A stretch of DNA of 64,000 bases, taken from UBA4744 sp963723165 (lineage in GTDB: Bacteria > Actinomycetota > Acidimicrobiia > Spongiisociales > UBA4744). The notes under the pieces were generated by a model that was not told the origin of the DNA, searched no databases, and saw only the letters and a program-made list of their open reading frames with translations. Numbering within the stretch: position 1 is the first letter of the stretch; every line of letters starts with the position of its first letter. Positions 8,585 through 18,538 of the stretch are shown one piece after another. The translations under genes and the position numbers were made by a program. The stretch covers positions 1 through 64,000 of the forward strand of contig CAVRPP010000005.1 in NCBI GenBank assembly GCA_963723165.1, written 5' to 3'.

Positions 8585-9145
8585 ATGCTGGATCAATTCA
8601 TGCAGATGATGTATGAGATGGATCCTGATCTCTCCGGCCACGGATCACGGGTTGCGATACTGGCCGCTCCTCTGGCGGCCAGCCTGGGCGTACCGCGAGA
8701 CGACTTGCGCCGCCTCCACATTGCCGCCCATCTCCACGATGTAGGCAAGATCCGGGTCGATTTCGATGTCGTCCACAAGCCCGGCCCCCTCACGCCTGCC
8801 GAATGGGTGCATATGCGAAGACATCCTGTCGAAGGATTCCGAATCATCGACGGGCTGGTCGACGCTCGGATCGCCGACACCGTGATTGCGCACCACGAGC
8901 GATTCGACGGCCGCGGGTATCCGTTCGGTTTGGCGGAAAACGATATTCCGTTTCTGGCCCGCATCCTCCTGGTGGCCGACGCCTTCGACGCCATGACCAG
9001 CGACCGGCCTTATCAACCGGCCCTTCCGCCGGACCATGCCTTCGCCGAACTCCGCCGGTGTGCAGGAACGCAATTCGATCCGCGTGTCGTCGACGCAATG
9101 CTGGCAACAGCCTCCAGCATTCCCGAACTCTCGAAAGCCAGCTGA
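8585..9145 (+). CDS. Stand-alone HD-GYP phosphodiesterase
   Basis: The 186-residue protein is almost entirely an HD-GYP domain: HDVGKIR at about residues 52-58 (metal-binding HD), a middle HMRRHPVEG, then HHERFDGRGYP near 101 with the GYP signature, and DAFDAMTSDRPY. Such domains hydrolyse cyclic di-GMP. There is no sensor or receiver domain, so it may be constitutive or regulated by abundance. GGAGGG lies about 9 nt before ATG 8585. It converges with the GGDEF-EAL gene 42 bp away, so genes for c-di-GMP breakdown and synthesis sit together. Confidence 0.85.
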   Translation: MLDQFMQMMYEMDPDLSGHGSRVAILAAPLAASLGVPRDDLRRLHIAAHLHDVGKIRVDFDVVHKPGPLTPAEWVHMRRHPVEGFRIIDGLVDARIADTVIAHHERFDGRGYPFGLAENDIPFLARILLVADAFDAMTSDRPYQPALPPDHAFAELRRCAGTQFDPRVVDAMLATASSIPELSKAS

Positions 9146-9187
9146 GAGCGGCTCCATACACCGACCCGAAGTTGTGATGCCGGGTTT

Positions 9188-11244
9188 CTACCCTAGGGCC
9201 ACAGGTCTGGTCGGTTGGACGAGCGATTCGATTTGTTCGGGTGTTCCCGGGCGGCCGAGCAGGAATCCCTGCACAACATCGCAGTCGAGTTCCCGGAGGA
9301 TCTCGAGCTGGTCGGCCGTTTCAACTCCTTCTGCGATCACTTCCATGCGGAGGCTGTGACCCATCCTGATAATCGCGGTCGAGATAGCTGCGCCGTCAGG
9401 ATTCTCGGTGATCCCATCAATGAACGACCGGTCGATCTTGAGCGCGTCAATCGGAAATTGATTGAGATAACTGAGTGACGAGTACCCCGTGCCGAAGTCG
9501 TCGACGGACACCCGCACTCCGACTTCCCGGAGACGCTCCAGCGTCCGCCTGGCCAGCTCGACATCTTCGATCAGCGTACCTTCCGTCAGCTCCAGCTCCA
9601 CCAGCTCGGGGTCGAGGGCGAATCGCACCAGGGCGGCTTCGACCGTTTGAACGAGATCTCCGTAGTGGAACTGGCGGGACGAAACGTTGATCGAAACCGG
9701 CATGGCAGGTAATCCATCATCACGCCAGCGAGCAGCCTGCTCACAAGCCTGCTCGATAACCCATCTACCCAACGGGATGATCAGGTCGGTCTCTTCGGCA
9801 AGAGGGATGAATCGCGACGGAGGCACCAGACCAAACTCCGGGTGCTGCCACCTCAGGAGAGCTTCAACGCCGACCACCTGGCCACCGGCCACACCAAACT
9901 TCGGCTGATAGACGAGGTACAGCTGCTCGTCGGTTGTCAAGGCGCGCCGCAGACTGTCTATCAACTTCAGCCGCTCCGTTGTCTGCGCCCTCAATTCGGG
10001 AGTGAAGAACTGGAAATTGTTTCGACCGGCTTCTTTGGCCGCATACATGGCGATGTCGGCATCACGGACGAGATCGTCGACAACGTCACCGTCGAGCGGG
10101 TAAACCACGATGCCGATGGAGGCGGTCACGAAGATCTCCCGGCCCCCGATCCGATACGGTGCCGCCAGCGCGTCGAGAATGTTCTGCGCAACGATCCCGG
10201 CAAACTCGGGACGGTGCTGGCCTTCGAGCACGACGGTGAACTCGTCACCGCCCAACCGGGCGACCGTGTCGCTCTCGCGAACGGTGCCTTCGAGTCGCTC
10301 GGCAACGTTCTTGAGCAGCGCATCCCCGGTTCCATGTCCGTATTGATCATTGACGGCTTTGAATTCGTCGAGATCGACGAACATCAACGAAACGATCCCA
10401 CCCTCCCGCCTGGCCCGCACGATTGCGTGGTCTAGGCGATCCCAGAGAAGTGATCGGTTGGCAAGGCCGGTCAGCGGGTCAAACTGGGCGAGGTAGTTGA
10501 GCCGCACCTGATCGTAGTTGCGCTCCACCGTGTGACGCCGTTCTCGCTCCCGCCACCCGAGCCGAATCTGCTTGGCAGCCGGTCGATAGAGGAACAAGCC
10601 CTCGAGCAGCAACAGCACCAGCAGTGCTTCTAGCAAGACTATTTCTGCCTTCTCCAGGCTCAGCACCCGGGCTTCTGCTTCCCGCTCGTACTCAAATACC
10701 AGAGCGCCCATCTCCGAACGAAACAACCCGGCCCAGGCCTTGAGAGAGCCCGACTGGACACCGGGTTCGGCCGCAACCGCATCCGCCTGGGCAAGCATCG
10801 AATAGAGGTGCGACTCGACCGATTCGAGCATCGCAGTGACGCGAGGGCTGTTGCCGGCAGGCAAACCCAAGGATTCGGATCCGAGACTCAAGCCGAGATG
10901 CGTGCGGACCATCAGACTCTGGATTGAGTCGACGGCTGCAAGATACGTCTGGCGTTCCTCGTCGTTCGCGCTCATTGCGAGCCCTACCCCGGCCTGTTCG
11001 AGCTCGAAACTGGAGATCACCTGACCGGCGGCCGCATTGACGACCCTGGCATCGCTCTCTTGCCGGGTGAGAGCCCGCCCCACGATCACGCTGCTGGTGA
11101 TGGCCAACGCGGCGATCGCAGCCAACCCGATCACATATCGACCGACTAAGCGGTCCGGGGTTCGGCTTCTTCCGGCGCCTGGGCCGCCGATGGAACTCGC
11201 CGGTGCCGCTTGCGCGAGGCCGACACGGTCGCGTTTATCCCCAT
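9188..11244 (-). CDS. Membrane GGDEF-EAL protein, apparent frameshift near start
   Basis: This is a cyclic di-GMP enzyme with both synthesis and breakdown domains. After an N-terminal membrane helix (VIGLAAIAALAITSSVIVG), an extracytoplasmic helical region and a second helix (VLLEALLVLLLLEGLFLY), the GGDEF domain follows with an intact RLGGDEF and an RxxD inhibitory site (RESD) five residues before it. The EAL domain has GVEALLRW and DDFGTGYSSL. The open frame runs back past 11244 without a good start. ATG 11244 has GGAG 5 nt upstream and opens MGINATVSASRKRHRR, but meets a stop at 11144-11146. One extra C in the C-run at 11157-11160 would join it to the main frame, giving 685 residues. The downstream frame alone could start at a GTG inside the first helix. 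Confidence 0.85.
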
Positions 11245-11343
11245 GGAATCTCCTGGATGACCATCGCAACAGGTATCGGCGGCGGCAGTCCGGATAGTTG
11301 AGGCCGGCTCGTTTGTCTATCGCGTATCCCTGAGCCTGGTTTC

Positions 11344-14300
11344 GTGAACGCTGCTTGCTCCTTCTCCCCTGCCACTCGCGCCTGGTTTGAGGCCTCATTC
11401 CGCGCTCCGACCGAAGCCCAGGAGCGTGGCTGGCCGGCCATCGCCGCCGGCAACCACACCCTCATCCACGCGCCGACGGGCTCCGGCAAGACACTGGCCG
11501 CGTTCCTGTGGACCCTCGATCAGTTGTTGCACCGCCCGACTCCCGACAAACTGGAACGGTGCCGGGTCCTGTACGTATCACCGATGAAGGCTCTGGCCTA
11601 CGACGTCGACCGGAACCTGCGCTCACCACTGATGGGCATCCGCCACGCCGCCGCCCGTTTGGAGCTGGGTGAACTGCCGGAGATTGCCACCTTTCTACGA
11701 ACCGGAGACACGGCTGCCGATGACCGCAGGCGGATGCTTCGCAACCCGCCCGACATCCTGATCACCACTCCGGAGTCGCTGTACCTGATGCTCACCTCCC
11801 AGGCTCGCCAGGTGCTGGCCACCGTTGAGTGGGTGATCATCGATGAGGTTCATGCAGTGGCCGGGTCGAAACGGGGTGCGCACCTGACCCTCTCGATGGA
11901 GCGTCTCGAAAGGGTCGCCCACCGACCCCCGCAACGCATCGGCCTCTCGGCTACTCAACGGCCGCTCGAGACGATCGCCCGGTTCCTCGGCGGAGGACTC
12001 CCGCAAGCGGACGGTTCGTGGACGGCGCGGCCGGTTGAGATTGTCGACGTTCAGGGCAACAAGGAGATCGATGTCGAACTGGTCGTCACGGTTGAGGACA
12101 TGACCGCCCCTCCCCTCCCTCCGGTTTCAAATGATGCCACGATCGAAATCATCGACGGTCCGGGCAAACAGGCTCCGGCCCGATCGGGTATATGGCCGTC
12201 GATCTACCCGGGGCTCCTGGAGCTGATCGAACAACACAAATCGACCATCGTCTTCGCCAACAGCCGCCGCCTCGCCGAGCGGATCTGCGCAGAGATCAAT
12301 CTCCTCGCCGGGAAAGAGGTCGCCAGGGCCCACCACGGATCCGTATCCCGGGACCAACGAGTGGCGATCGAGGAGCAGCTCAAGAGAGGTGAACTTCCGG
12401 CGGTCGTGGCGACCTCGTCACTGGAGCTGGGTATCGACATGGGCGCCGTTGATCTCGTGCTTCAAGTCGAATCGCCCTCCACCGTCGCTACTGGCCTGCA
12501 GCGGGTGGGCAGGGCGGGTCATCAAGTTGGAGCTCCCAGTCGCGCCAAGGTCTTCCCGAAGTACCGCGGTGACTTGATCCAGGCGACCGTGGTGGTTGAC
12601 GGTATGTACCGGCGAATTGTGGAAGTAACCAAGATCCCGAGAAATCCTCTGGACGTCCTGGCCCAGCAGCTGGTAGCCACGGTTGCGGATAGCACCTGGG
12701 AGGTCGACGACCTGTACGGCATGGTGCGGGGAGCGGCTCCCTACGCTGACCTGGGTCGCGGGCCGTTCGAGGCCGTTCTGGACATGCTGGCCGGCCGTTA
12801 CCCGTCTGATCTATTCTCGGAGTTGCGGCCCAGGGTCGTATGGGACCGGGTTGCCAACACCGTGACCGGGCGGGCCGGGGCCCGCTTGCTGGCCGTCACC
12901 AACCCCGGCACCATCCCCGACCGGGGACTCTACGGCGTCCACCTGCCCGACGGCGGGCGGGTAGGTGAGCTCGACGAAGAGATGGTGTACGAATCCCGAC
13001 CCGGCGACTCGTTCATCCTCGGTTCATCCACTTGGAAGATAGTTGAGATCACCCACGACCGGGTAGAGGTAGTTCCGGCCCCCGGTGAGCCCGGAGCGAC
13101 CATGCCGTTCTGGCACGGGGACATGATGGGCAGGCCACTGGAAACCGGCCGGGCATTGGGAGCGTTCATTCGAGAGATCGGCTCGCTCGAACCCGAAGAG
13201 GCCACCAGCAGGCTGCAGCAGGACTACCGGCTCAACGAGATGGCTGCCAAGAACGTGGTTGCGTATCTCTCCGAGGAACAGGCAGCAACCGGAACCCTGC
13301 CGACCGACCAGACCATCGTGATCCAGCGGTTTCGTGACGAGATCGGCGACTGGCGTCTCGTGCTCCTCTCCCCCTTTGGAGCACGCGTCCATGCACCATG
13401 GGCAATGGCCATCACTCAAATGCTCAGAACACGTTTCGATCTCCAGGTCGACGTTATCTGGGCCGACGACGGGATCGCGTTCCGCTTCCCCGACGCAGAC
13501 CGGGCGCCCGACGCCGGTGATCTGGCCCTCGATCCAGACGACGTAGAGGATCTGGTCGTCGAATACCTGGGCGGATCGGCCTTATTCTCGGCTCGCTTCC
13601 GGGAAGCTTCGGCTCGCGCCCTCTTGCTCCCCCGGCGGCGTCCCGGCGGCCGGACTCCCTTGTGGCTTCAACGCAGGCGCGCCGCCGACTTGCTGGCGGT
13701 GGCCAAGGACTTCGGATCGTTCCCGATTCTCCTCGAAACCTATCGAGAGGTCTTGCAGGACGATTTCGATCTGCCCGCACTCCTGGAGCTCCTGCAAGAC
13801 GTGCGGTCGCGAAGCCTCCGAATGGTCGAGGTCGAGACCGCCGCGGCCAGTCCGTTTGCGGCGTCTTTGCTCTTCGAGTTCATCGCCACCTTTCTCTATG
13901 AGGGCGACACCCCCCTAGCCGAACGCCGCGCTGCGGCGCTCACACTGGATCGGGAGTTGCTTCGGGAGTTGCTCGGGGAAGGCGAACTTCGTGAGCTGCT
14001 CTCGACTGATGTCGTTCAGTCGGTTGAGCTGGAGCTGCAATCCCTGGCTACCGACCGCCGCGTGGCCGGTCCCGACGGGATCCATGATTTGCTGAGACGA
14101 ATCGGCCCTTTGTCAACCGAAGGAATCGCGGCCCGCACCCGAACGGAGGACGCGGCAGGCACCCTGGGCGAACTCGAGAAAGATCGCAGGATCATCGGCG
14201 TTCGGGTAGCGGGGCAAGATCAATGGGCGGCCGTCGAAGATGCCGGCCGCTTGCGCGATGCGCTCGGAACCGCTCTGCCTCCTGGAGTCCCGGATGTCTT

Positions 14301-15759
14301 CTTGGAACCCGTCCCGGATCCGCTTGGTGACATCGTCGGGCGCTTCGCTCGCACGCACGGTCCGTTCACCGTTACGGACGTCATGGCCTCATTTGGTCTG
14401 CCCAACGCGGTGGTTGATCAGCAACTGTCGATCCTGGAGGGGACCGGCCGGGTCGCCCGCGGGGCGTTTCGTCCCGCCGGCGAGGGCCAGGAGTGGGTGG
14501 ACACAGAGGTGCTGCGCCGCTTGAAGCGGCGTTCCCTGGCGCTGCTCCGCAAGGAAATCGAGCCGGTGGAGCAATCTGCCCTGGGCAGATTCCTGCCTCT
14601 GTGGCATGGCCTTCACTCAACAGGCGCTCCTCGGCGGCCGGCCGCTTTGACAGACACGGTGAGGCGCTTGCAGGGGGCTTCGCTACCCGCCTCCGTTCTC
14701 GAGCGAGACCTGTTGGAAGACCGGCTTACCTACAGCTCCGGAATGCTGGATCAGTTGATGGTGGCCGGTGAAGTGGTCTGGGTAGGGCGCGGAGCGCTGG
14801 GTCCCCGCGACGGCAGATTGTCGCTCTATTTCCGGGATCAGCTGCCCCGGTTGTATCTGACCCCGGAGGCCGACCCCCCGGACGGGGTTCTCCACCGGCG
14901 CCTCCGCAAGCACCTGGGCGATCGGGGAGCCAGCTTCTTCGCTGAGTTGTACGCAGCGGCAGAAGGCGGAGACCCTGTCGAAGTCCTCGACAGTCTCTGG
15001 GACCTCGTCTGGGCAGGCGAGGTGACCAACGATTCGCTGGCGCCATTGCGAGCCTTTCTGGCCGGGAAGCGTCCTCGCCGAGCAGGACGGCCGGGCGTGC
15101 CCTCCCGGTTCCCGCCGGCGTCTGCCGGCCGCTGGTATCTCGTCGCCGACCTCCTCGATCCGTTCGTCGAACCGACCGTTGCTGCGACGGCATGGGCGGA
15201 ACAACTCTTGGAGCGGCACGGGGTCGTCACCCGGGACCTGGTTTCGGCGGAGTCAATTCCCGGAGGGTTCTCGGGCCTCTATCCGGTTCTGACTCGCATG
15301 GAGGAAACTGGCCGGATACGGCGCGGCTACTTCGTGGAAGGTTTGGGAGGAGCCCAGTTTGCTCTCCCGGGTGCCATCGACCGTTTGCGACAGACCGGAA
15401 GGACCGATGACGTGATCGTGCTGGCGGCCACCGATCCTGCCAACCCGTACGGGACGGCTCTCGCCTGGCCCAGCCGGGCCGCCGGGCGGGCGAGCCGTTC
15501 GGCGGGAGCATACGTGCTGCTGAGCGACGGTGAATTGGTCGGGTTCGTGGAGCGAGGCGGCAAACGCCTGCTCAGTTTCACCGAAGATTCCGAGCAGCTC
15601 GACCGGTTGGCCGCCTCCCTCCCTGAGGTCGGTCGACGCAACAAACGCATGACCATCGAAGTTATCGACGGTCGGCCGGCCCGGGACACTCCGTTGGGCA
15701 GTCTTCTCTCACGACAGGGTTTCACTGACTCATACAAAGGGCTGGCATACAAGAAGTGA
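11344..15759 (+). CDS. lhr: Lhr-type ATP-dependent helicase, long form
   Basis: The 1,471-residue protein is a large helicase-related (Lhr) superfamily-2 enzyme. It has Q-motif-like APTEAQ, Walker A APTGSGKT (about residues 42-49), DEVH box IIDEVHAV, motif III GLSATQ, motif IV-VI ending QRVGRAGHQ, then the winged-helix and Lhr-core domains, and a long C-terminal extension with DNA-glycosylase-associated winged-helix folds. Length is close to E. coli Lhr (about 1,540). Family members unwind DNA-RNA hybrids 3'-to-5' and are linked to repair. Translation probably starts at GTG 11344 without a clear ribosome binding site, so the mRNA may be leaderless or start at another GTG. It diverges from the GGDEF-EAL gene. 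Confidence 0.92.
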   Translation: MNAACSFSPATRAWFEASFRAPTEAQERGWPAIAAGNHTLIHAPTGSGKTLAAFLWTLDQLLHRPTPDKLERCRVLYVSPMKALAYDVDRNLRSPLMGIRHAAARLELGELPEIATFLRTGDTAADDRRRMLRNPPDILITTPESLYLMLTSQARQVLATVEWVIIDEVHAVAGSKRGAHLTLSMERLERVAHRPPQRIGLSATQRPLETIARFLGGGLPQADGSWTARPVEIVDVQGNKEIDVELVVTVEDMTAPPLPPVSNDATIEIIDGPGKQAPARSGIWPSIYPGLLELIEQHKSTIVFANSRRLAERICAEINLLAGKEVARAHHGSVSRDQRVAIEEQLKRGELPAVVATSSLELGIDMGAVDLVLQVESPSTVATGLQRVGRAGHQVGAPSRAKVFPKYRGDLIQATVVVDGMYRRIVEVTKIPRNPLDVLAQQLVATVADSTWEVDDLYGMVRGAAPYADLGRGPFEAVLDMLAGRYPSDLFSELRPRVVWDRVANTVTGRAGARLLAVTNPGTIPDRGLYGVHLPDGGRVGELDEEMVYESRPGDSFILGSSTWKIVEITHDRVEVVPAPGEPGATMPFWHGDMMGRPLETGRALGAFIREIGSLEPEEATSRLQQDYRLNEMAAKNVVAYLSEEQAATGTLPTDQTIVIQRFRDEIGDWRLVLLSPFGARVHAPWAMAITQMLRTRFDLQVDVIWADDGIAFRFPDADRAPDAGDLALDPDDVEDLVVEYLGGSALFSARFREASARALLLPRRRPGGRTPLWLQRRRAADLLAVAKDFGSFPILLETYREVLQDDFDLPALLELLQDVRSRSLRMVEVETAAASPFAASLLFEFIATFLYEGDTPLAERRAAALTLDRELLRELLGEGELRELLSTDVVQSVELELQSLATDRRVAGPDGIHDLLRRIGPLSTEGIAARTRTEDAAGTLGELEKDRRIIGVRVAGQDQWAAVEDAGRLRDALGTALPPGVPDVFLEPVPDPLGDIVGRFARTHGPFTVTDVMASFGLPNAVVDQQLSILEGTGRVARGAFRPAGEGQEWVDTEVLRRLKRRSLALLRKEIEPVEQSALGRFLPLWHGLHSTGAPRRPAALTDTVRRLQGASLPASVLERDLLEDRLTYSSGMLDQLMVAGEVVWVGRGALGPRDGRLSLYFRDQLPRLYLTPEADPPDGVLHRRLRKHLGDRGASFFAELYAAAEGGDPVEVLDSLWDLVWAGEVTNDSLAPLRAFLAGKRPRRAGRPGVPSRFPPASAGRWYLVADLLDPFVEPTVAATAWAEQLLERHGVVTRDLVSAESIPGGFSGLYPVLTRMEETGRIRRGYFVEGLGGAQFALPGAIDRLRQTGRTDDVIVLAATDPANPYGTALAWPSRAAGRASRSAGAYVLLSDGELVGFVERGGKRLLSFTEDSEQLDRLAASLPEVGRRNKRMTIEVIDGRPARDTPLGSLLSRQGFTDSYKGLAYKK

Positions 15760-16207
15760 GTTTTGTGTGTCCCGTTTCCGGTTGGTTGGGCGCGAGCCGC
15801 CGGTTACGAAGCGCCGACTCGCCGGCGTGGCCCAATGCCTGACGTCACAGATGAAGGTTCGGGTCGGGGGCCGGACGTACCATCGGGTCAAGCTAAAGGA
15901 GCTCACCGGCGTCGATGCCCTCGAAAACCATGCCCGCCAGATCCTCGATATCTCTACTACTTCCAGGCCAAGGCTCACATCGAAGAGCCCGCTCTCGAGG
16001 CGCTCACCTCGGTGTAGTGGAGGTTCCAGAATTCGAGCCGATGCTGCGTCGCATGGAGAATCTCGGCAATGCCGTCGACCCGATCCAGGCGTCCTGCGAT
16101 TAGCCTCCAATTCCGGTACATCAAGTCCGCCGGAAGCAGAACCGAGCCTCCATCAGACAACGCGGCCGGCACGGTCCTTTCGGTGTCTTCGTTAGAGTGA
16201 TCCGGCC
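15760..16207. other. Non-coding or decayed stretch after lhr
   Basis: No gene is supported. The plus strand has a short protein-like piece from 15851 (MKVRVGGRTYHRVKLKELTG and on) and the minus strand another at 15975-16172 (LLPADLMYRNWRLIAGRLDR), but neither has a start signal or continues far. They could be remnants of a lost gene. Confidence 0.35.
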
Positions 16208-16819
16208 ATGTTCGCCTTCGCCGCTCAAGCCTTCGTGACGCTGTTCGTGATCATCGATCCGCCGGGACTGGCCCCAATCTTCATCTCGGTCGCAGGCGAT
16301 CGCCCTCCGGAGGCGCAACGCCATCTGGCCCGAAAAGCCATCGCCATCTCGGCAGCAGTACTAGCCATCTTCGCGACCGGCGGTTCGGCCCTCTTTGAGT
16401 TCCTCGGGGTTTCCCTGGAGGCTTTCTCAATCGCGGGAGGGATTCTGCTCTTCAAGATCGCCGTCGACATGGTGCTGGCGCAACGACACCGCCAAACGGC
16501 CGAGGAAGAGGAGGAGTCCCACCAACGGGACGACGTTTCCGTGTTTCCACTGGCGATTCCGCTCATCACCGGACCGGGTGCTTTCGCCACCATCCTCGTC
16601 CTGGTCGGTCAAGCCGGCCCCGATCCCGAACGTCTAGGTCTGCTGGCTGCCGCCAGCGCAGCAGTCCTGCTCATGGCCTACGCATCGCTGCGCCTGGCGG
16701 GTCTGGTCAGCAAGTTCCTCGGTCAAACCGGCATCAACGTCGTGACCAGGATTCTCGGCCTGATCCTTGCCGCCCTGGCCGTGCAATATGTCGCCGACGG
16801 CGTATTGGCGCTCATCTAG
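16208..16819 (+). CDS. MarC family membrane protein
   Basis: The 203-residue protein has six hydrophobic segments and the MarC/YhgN hallmarks: an N-terminal ITDP-like IIDPPGLAPIF at about residues 15-25, a central charged loop (AEEEEESHQRDD) and the conserved second-half FPLAIPLITGPGAF. The family is integral to the cytoplasmic membrane; its transport substrate is not known and the old link to multidrug resistance was withdrawn. ATG 16208 begins directly with the first helix. It appears to be a single-gene unit. Confidence 0.85.
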   Translation: MFAFAAQAFVTLFVIIDPPGLAPIFISVAGDRPPEAQRHLARKAIAISAAVLAIFATGGSALFEFLGVSLEAFSIAGGILLFKIAVDMVLAQRHRQTAEEEEESHQRDDVSVFPLAIPLITGPGAFATILVLVGQAGPDPERLGLLAAASAAVLLMAYASLRLAGLVSKFLGQTGINVVTRILGLILAALAVQYVADGVLALI

Positions 16820-17230
16820 CGCCGCAATGAAAGACCATGACTTCCAAGAAGCTCTCCTCCGTCTTCATGGGATGATCGTGCCGTGGCGAGTGGCCGCAGG
16901 CCTGCAAAGGGTGCAAGATGCCGGTTACTTAGGTCATGTCAGCATTGAGGGTCGAGACGTGACGACCGGGCTGCAAAGAGAGATCACGGTCACTCTCAAC
17001 CAGCTGCAGCCAGGTCACTGAGGGAGAAAGTGGCTCGAGGTAGCCCAGCTTCTTCGGCGATAGCCTCCAGGGTGCGGATCATGGTTCTTGGTCGAAACGG
17101 TGAGCCCGACTCATGGGGGAAGATCAGTCCATCATCTCGACAACCAACAGTCCGTTCCACCGGCTCGAAACCGGTGTTCAGGTTGTGATATGCCCGCGAT
17201 CGCAAGCCAGTACCGCGGAGATGTGGAATC
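16820..17230. other. Gap with integrase scar
   Basis: Apart from the recombinase remnant listed next, this holds only a weak plus-strand frame from ATG 16827 to 17021 (MKDHDFQEALLRLHGMIVPW start, no ribosome binding site). It has lower coding quality than its surroundings and looks like decayed DNA. Confidence 0.4.
16996..17145 (-). pseudogene. Tyrosine recombinase remnant
   Basis: About 48 codons match the catalytic-domain middle of phage-type integrases: DDGLIFPHESGSPFRPRTM, then TLEAIAEEAGLPRATFSLSDL. In intact enzymes this is followed by the H-x-L-R-H motif; here it decays to SDLAAAG and stops at 16996. The catalytic Arg, His and Tyr boxes are missing. It points to an old integrated element, now deleted, between marC and the next gene. 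No tRNA gene or attachment repeat is visible. Confidence 0.55.
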
Positions 17231-17569
17231 ATGAGCAACGTGATGCAACCTTCTCTTCGCGCTACCACGGAGTCCGGGGCTGTCTGGGACGATCCTTCGG
17301 AGGATCTGCTCTTTGAACTGCTTTCTGATGTGGAACAAGGACGAGAGTTGTTTCTCGTTGTTCACCGGCTCGGCGTCACCGACACGTACATTCAGGTCTT
17401 GCTGCAAGACGATCGGACGTACCTCGTCGAGCACCGTGATGGGGGACCGTTATCGCATTTCGCGGCGACGTCCCCCGACAAGCGGACCGTGCACGAGGTT
17501 CTCACCAAGTGGGCCTACCAGCTTCCCGGGTGGAAGAGCCTGCTCGGTTGGGCATCCGTGACTTTCTAG
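17231..17569 (+). CDS. Hypothetical protein, small cytoplasmic
   Basis: The 112-residue product is acidic, without signal peptide or membrane helix. The middle reads as alternating strands (ELFLVVHRLGVTDTYIQVLL, then DDRTYLVEHRDGG) and the end as a helix followed by PGWKSLLGWASVTF. I do not recognise the family. The ATG at 17231 is closely preceded by the recombinase scar; there is no clear Shine-Dalgarno. Confidence 0.5.
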   Translation: MSNVMQPSLRATTESGAVWDDPSEDLLFELLSDVEQGRELFLVVHRLGVTDTYIQVLLQDDRTYLVEHRDGGPLSHFAATSPDKRTVHEVLTKWAYQLPGWKSLLGWASVTF

Positions 17570-17677
17570 CTAGAGCCGTTGCCCAAGCCAATCACCAAAT
17601 AGGGCGCCACAGGGAGCAGTTCGCCGATTGCTCGGTCTCGGCTCACCTAGCGGAATAGAGCAGAACGCCGTTCGGAC

Positions 17678-18442
17678 CTACCCGAGTCCGGCCCGGGCTC
17701 CCGTCACGCCGCCGTCGATCGGCAAGGTCACACCGGTGATCCACGACGATGCGTCCGAGCAGAGAAAGAGAACCGCCCCGGTCACGTCTTCCACCTCGCC
17801 CAGACGGTCGAGCGGATGCAAACCGGCCGCCGCCTCCTCGTTCAACTCCCACAGAGCTCGCGAGAAACGGGTCTTGACGATGCCGGGGGCGATGGCGTTG
17901 ACCCGAACACCGGGCGCCATTTCAAAGGCGAGTTGACGGGTCAAGAACACCAGAGCGGCCTTGGAAACGTTGTAGGCACCGAGGAGGGGCCCGGGCTGCA
18001 AGCCGCCTACCGAAGCGACATTGATGATCGAGCCGCCGTGCTCCTGCATCCATTGCCGCCAGGCCTCGCGAGCAAACACCAGCGGTCCCCGCTGGTTGAC
18101 AGCCCAGATCTTGTCGATGGCACTCATTTCGATGTCGATGATGTTCCCGGCCACCGGGTTGGTAGCCGCGTTGTTCACCAGGATGTCAAGTGCTCCGAAT
18201 TGCTCGACGGCGGCGCTCACCGCGGCAGCCGCGTGGTCATCATCGTCGGCCCCGCCTGCCACAGCCAGAACCCGGTCGCGATGGCCGAGCTCGGCCATCG
18301 CCTCTTCGAGATTGGCGGGTTTCCGGCTGGTAATCACCACACCTCTTGCTCCACCAGCGAGCAGCTCCCCGACGATGGCCAGCCCTATCCCTCGACTCGC
18401 ACCGGTGACCAACGCCACCTTGTCGTCAACTCGGACATCCAT
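17678..18442 (-). CDS. Short-chain dehydrogenase/reductase (SDR)
   Basis: The 254-residue protein is a classical SDR oxidoreductase. It has the nucleotide-binding TGASRGIG at about residues 13-20, NNAA near 88, the catalytic Ser in NVASVGG and the YNVSK active-site pair near 157. Residues after TGASRGIG (ITSRK) suggest NADP(H) preference, an inference. The C-terminal SDASSWITGVTLPIDGG closes the Rossmann fold and is typical of 3-ketoacyl-ACP reductase-like members. Start is ATG 18442, with GAGGAG 5 nt upstream; the in-frame ATG at 18472 has no such signal. Substrate is unknown. Confidence 0.88.
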   Translation of the reverse strand: MDVRVDDKVALVTGASRGIGLAIVGELLAGGARGVVITSRKPANLEEAMAELGHRDRVLAVAGGADDDDHAAAAVSAAVEQFGALDILVNNAATNPVAGNIIDIEMSAIDKIWAVNQRGPLVFAREAWRQWMQEHGGSIINVASVGGLQPGPLLGAYNVSKAALVFLTRQLAFEMAPGVRVNAIAPGIVKTRFSRALWELNEEAAAGLHPLDRLGEVEDVTGAVLFLCSDASSWITGVTLPIDGGVTGARAGLG

Positions 18443-18538
18443 GTGATACTCCTCACGACCGGTTGTTCGCATGGTAGGAGTGCGAGACCGCCGGCGCCCG
18501 CGATGATCCGGGTGAGGACGGATGGGCTGAGAGGCAAG

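Noticed and set aside
14683..15219. Long antisense open frames inside lhr
   Set aside because: They lie fully opposite conserved helicase sequence, have no ribosome binding site and arise from GC-rich codon bias.
15767..16195. 142-codon plus-strand frame after lhr
   Set aside because: No start signal, arginine-rich composition from GC bias, and a competing minus-strand frame; treated as non-coding.
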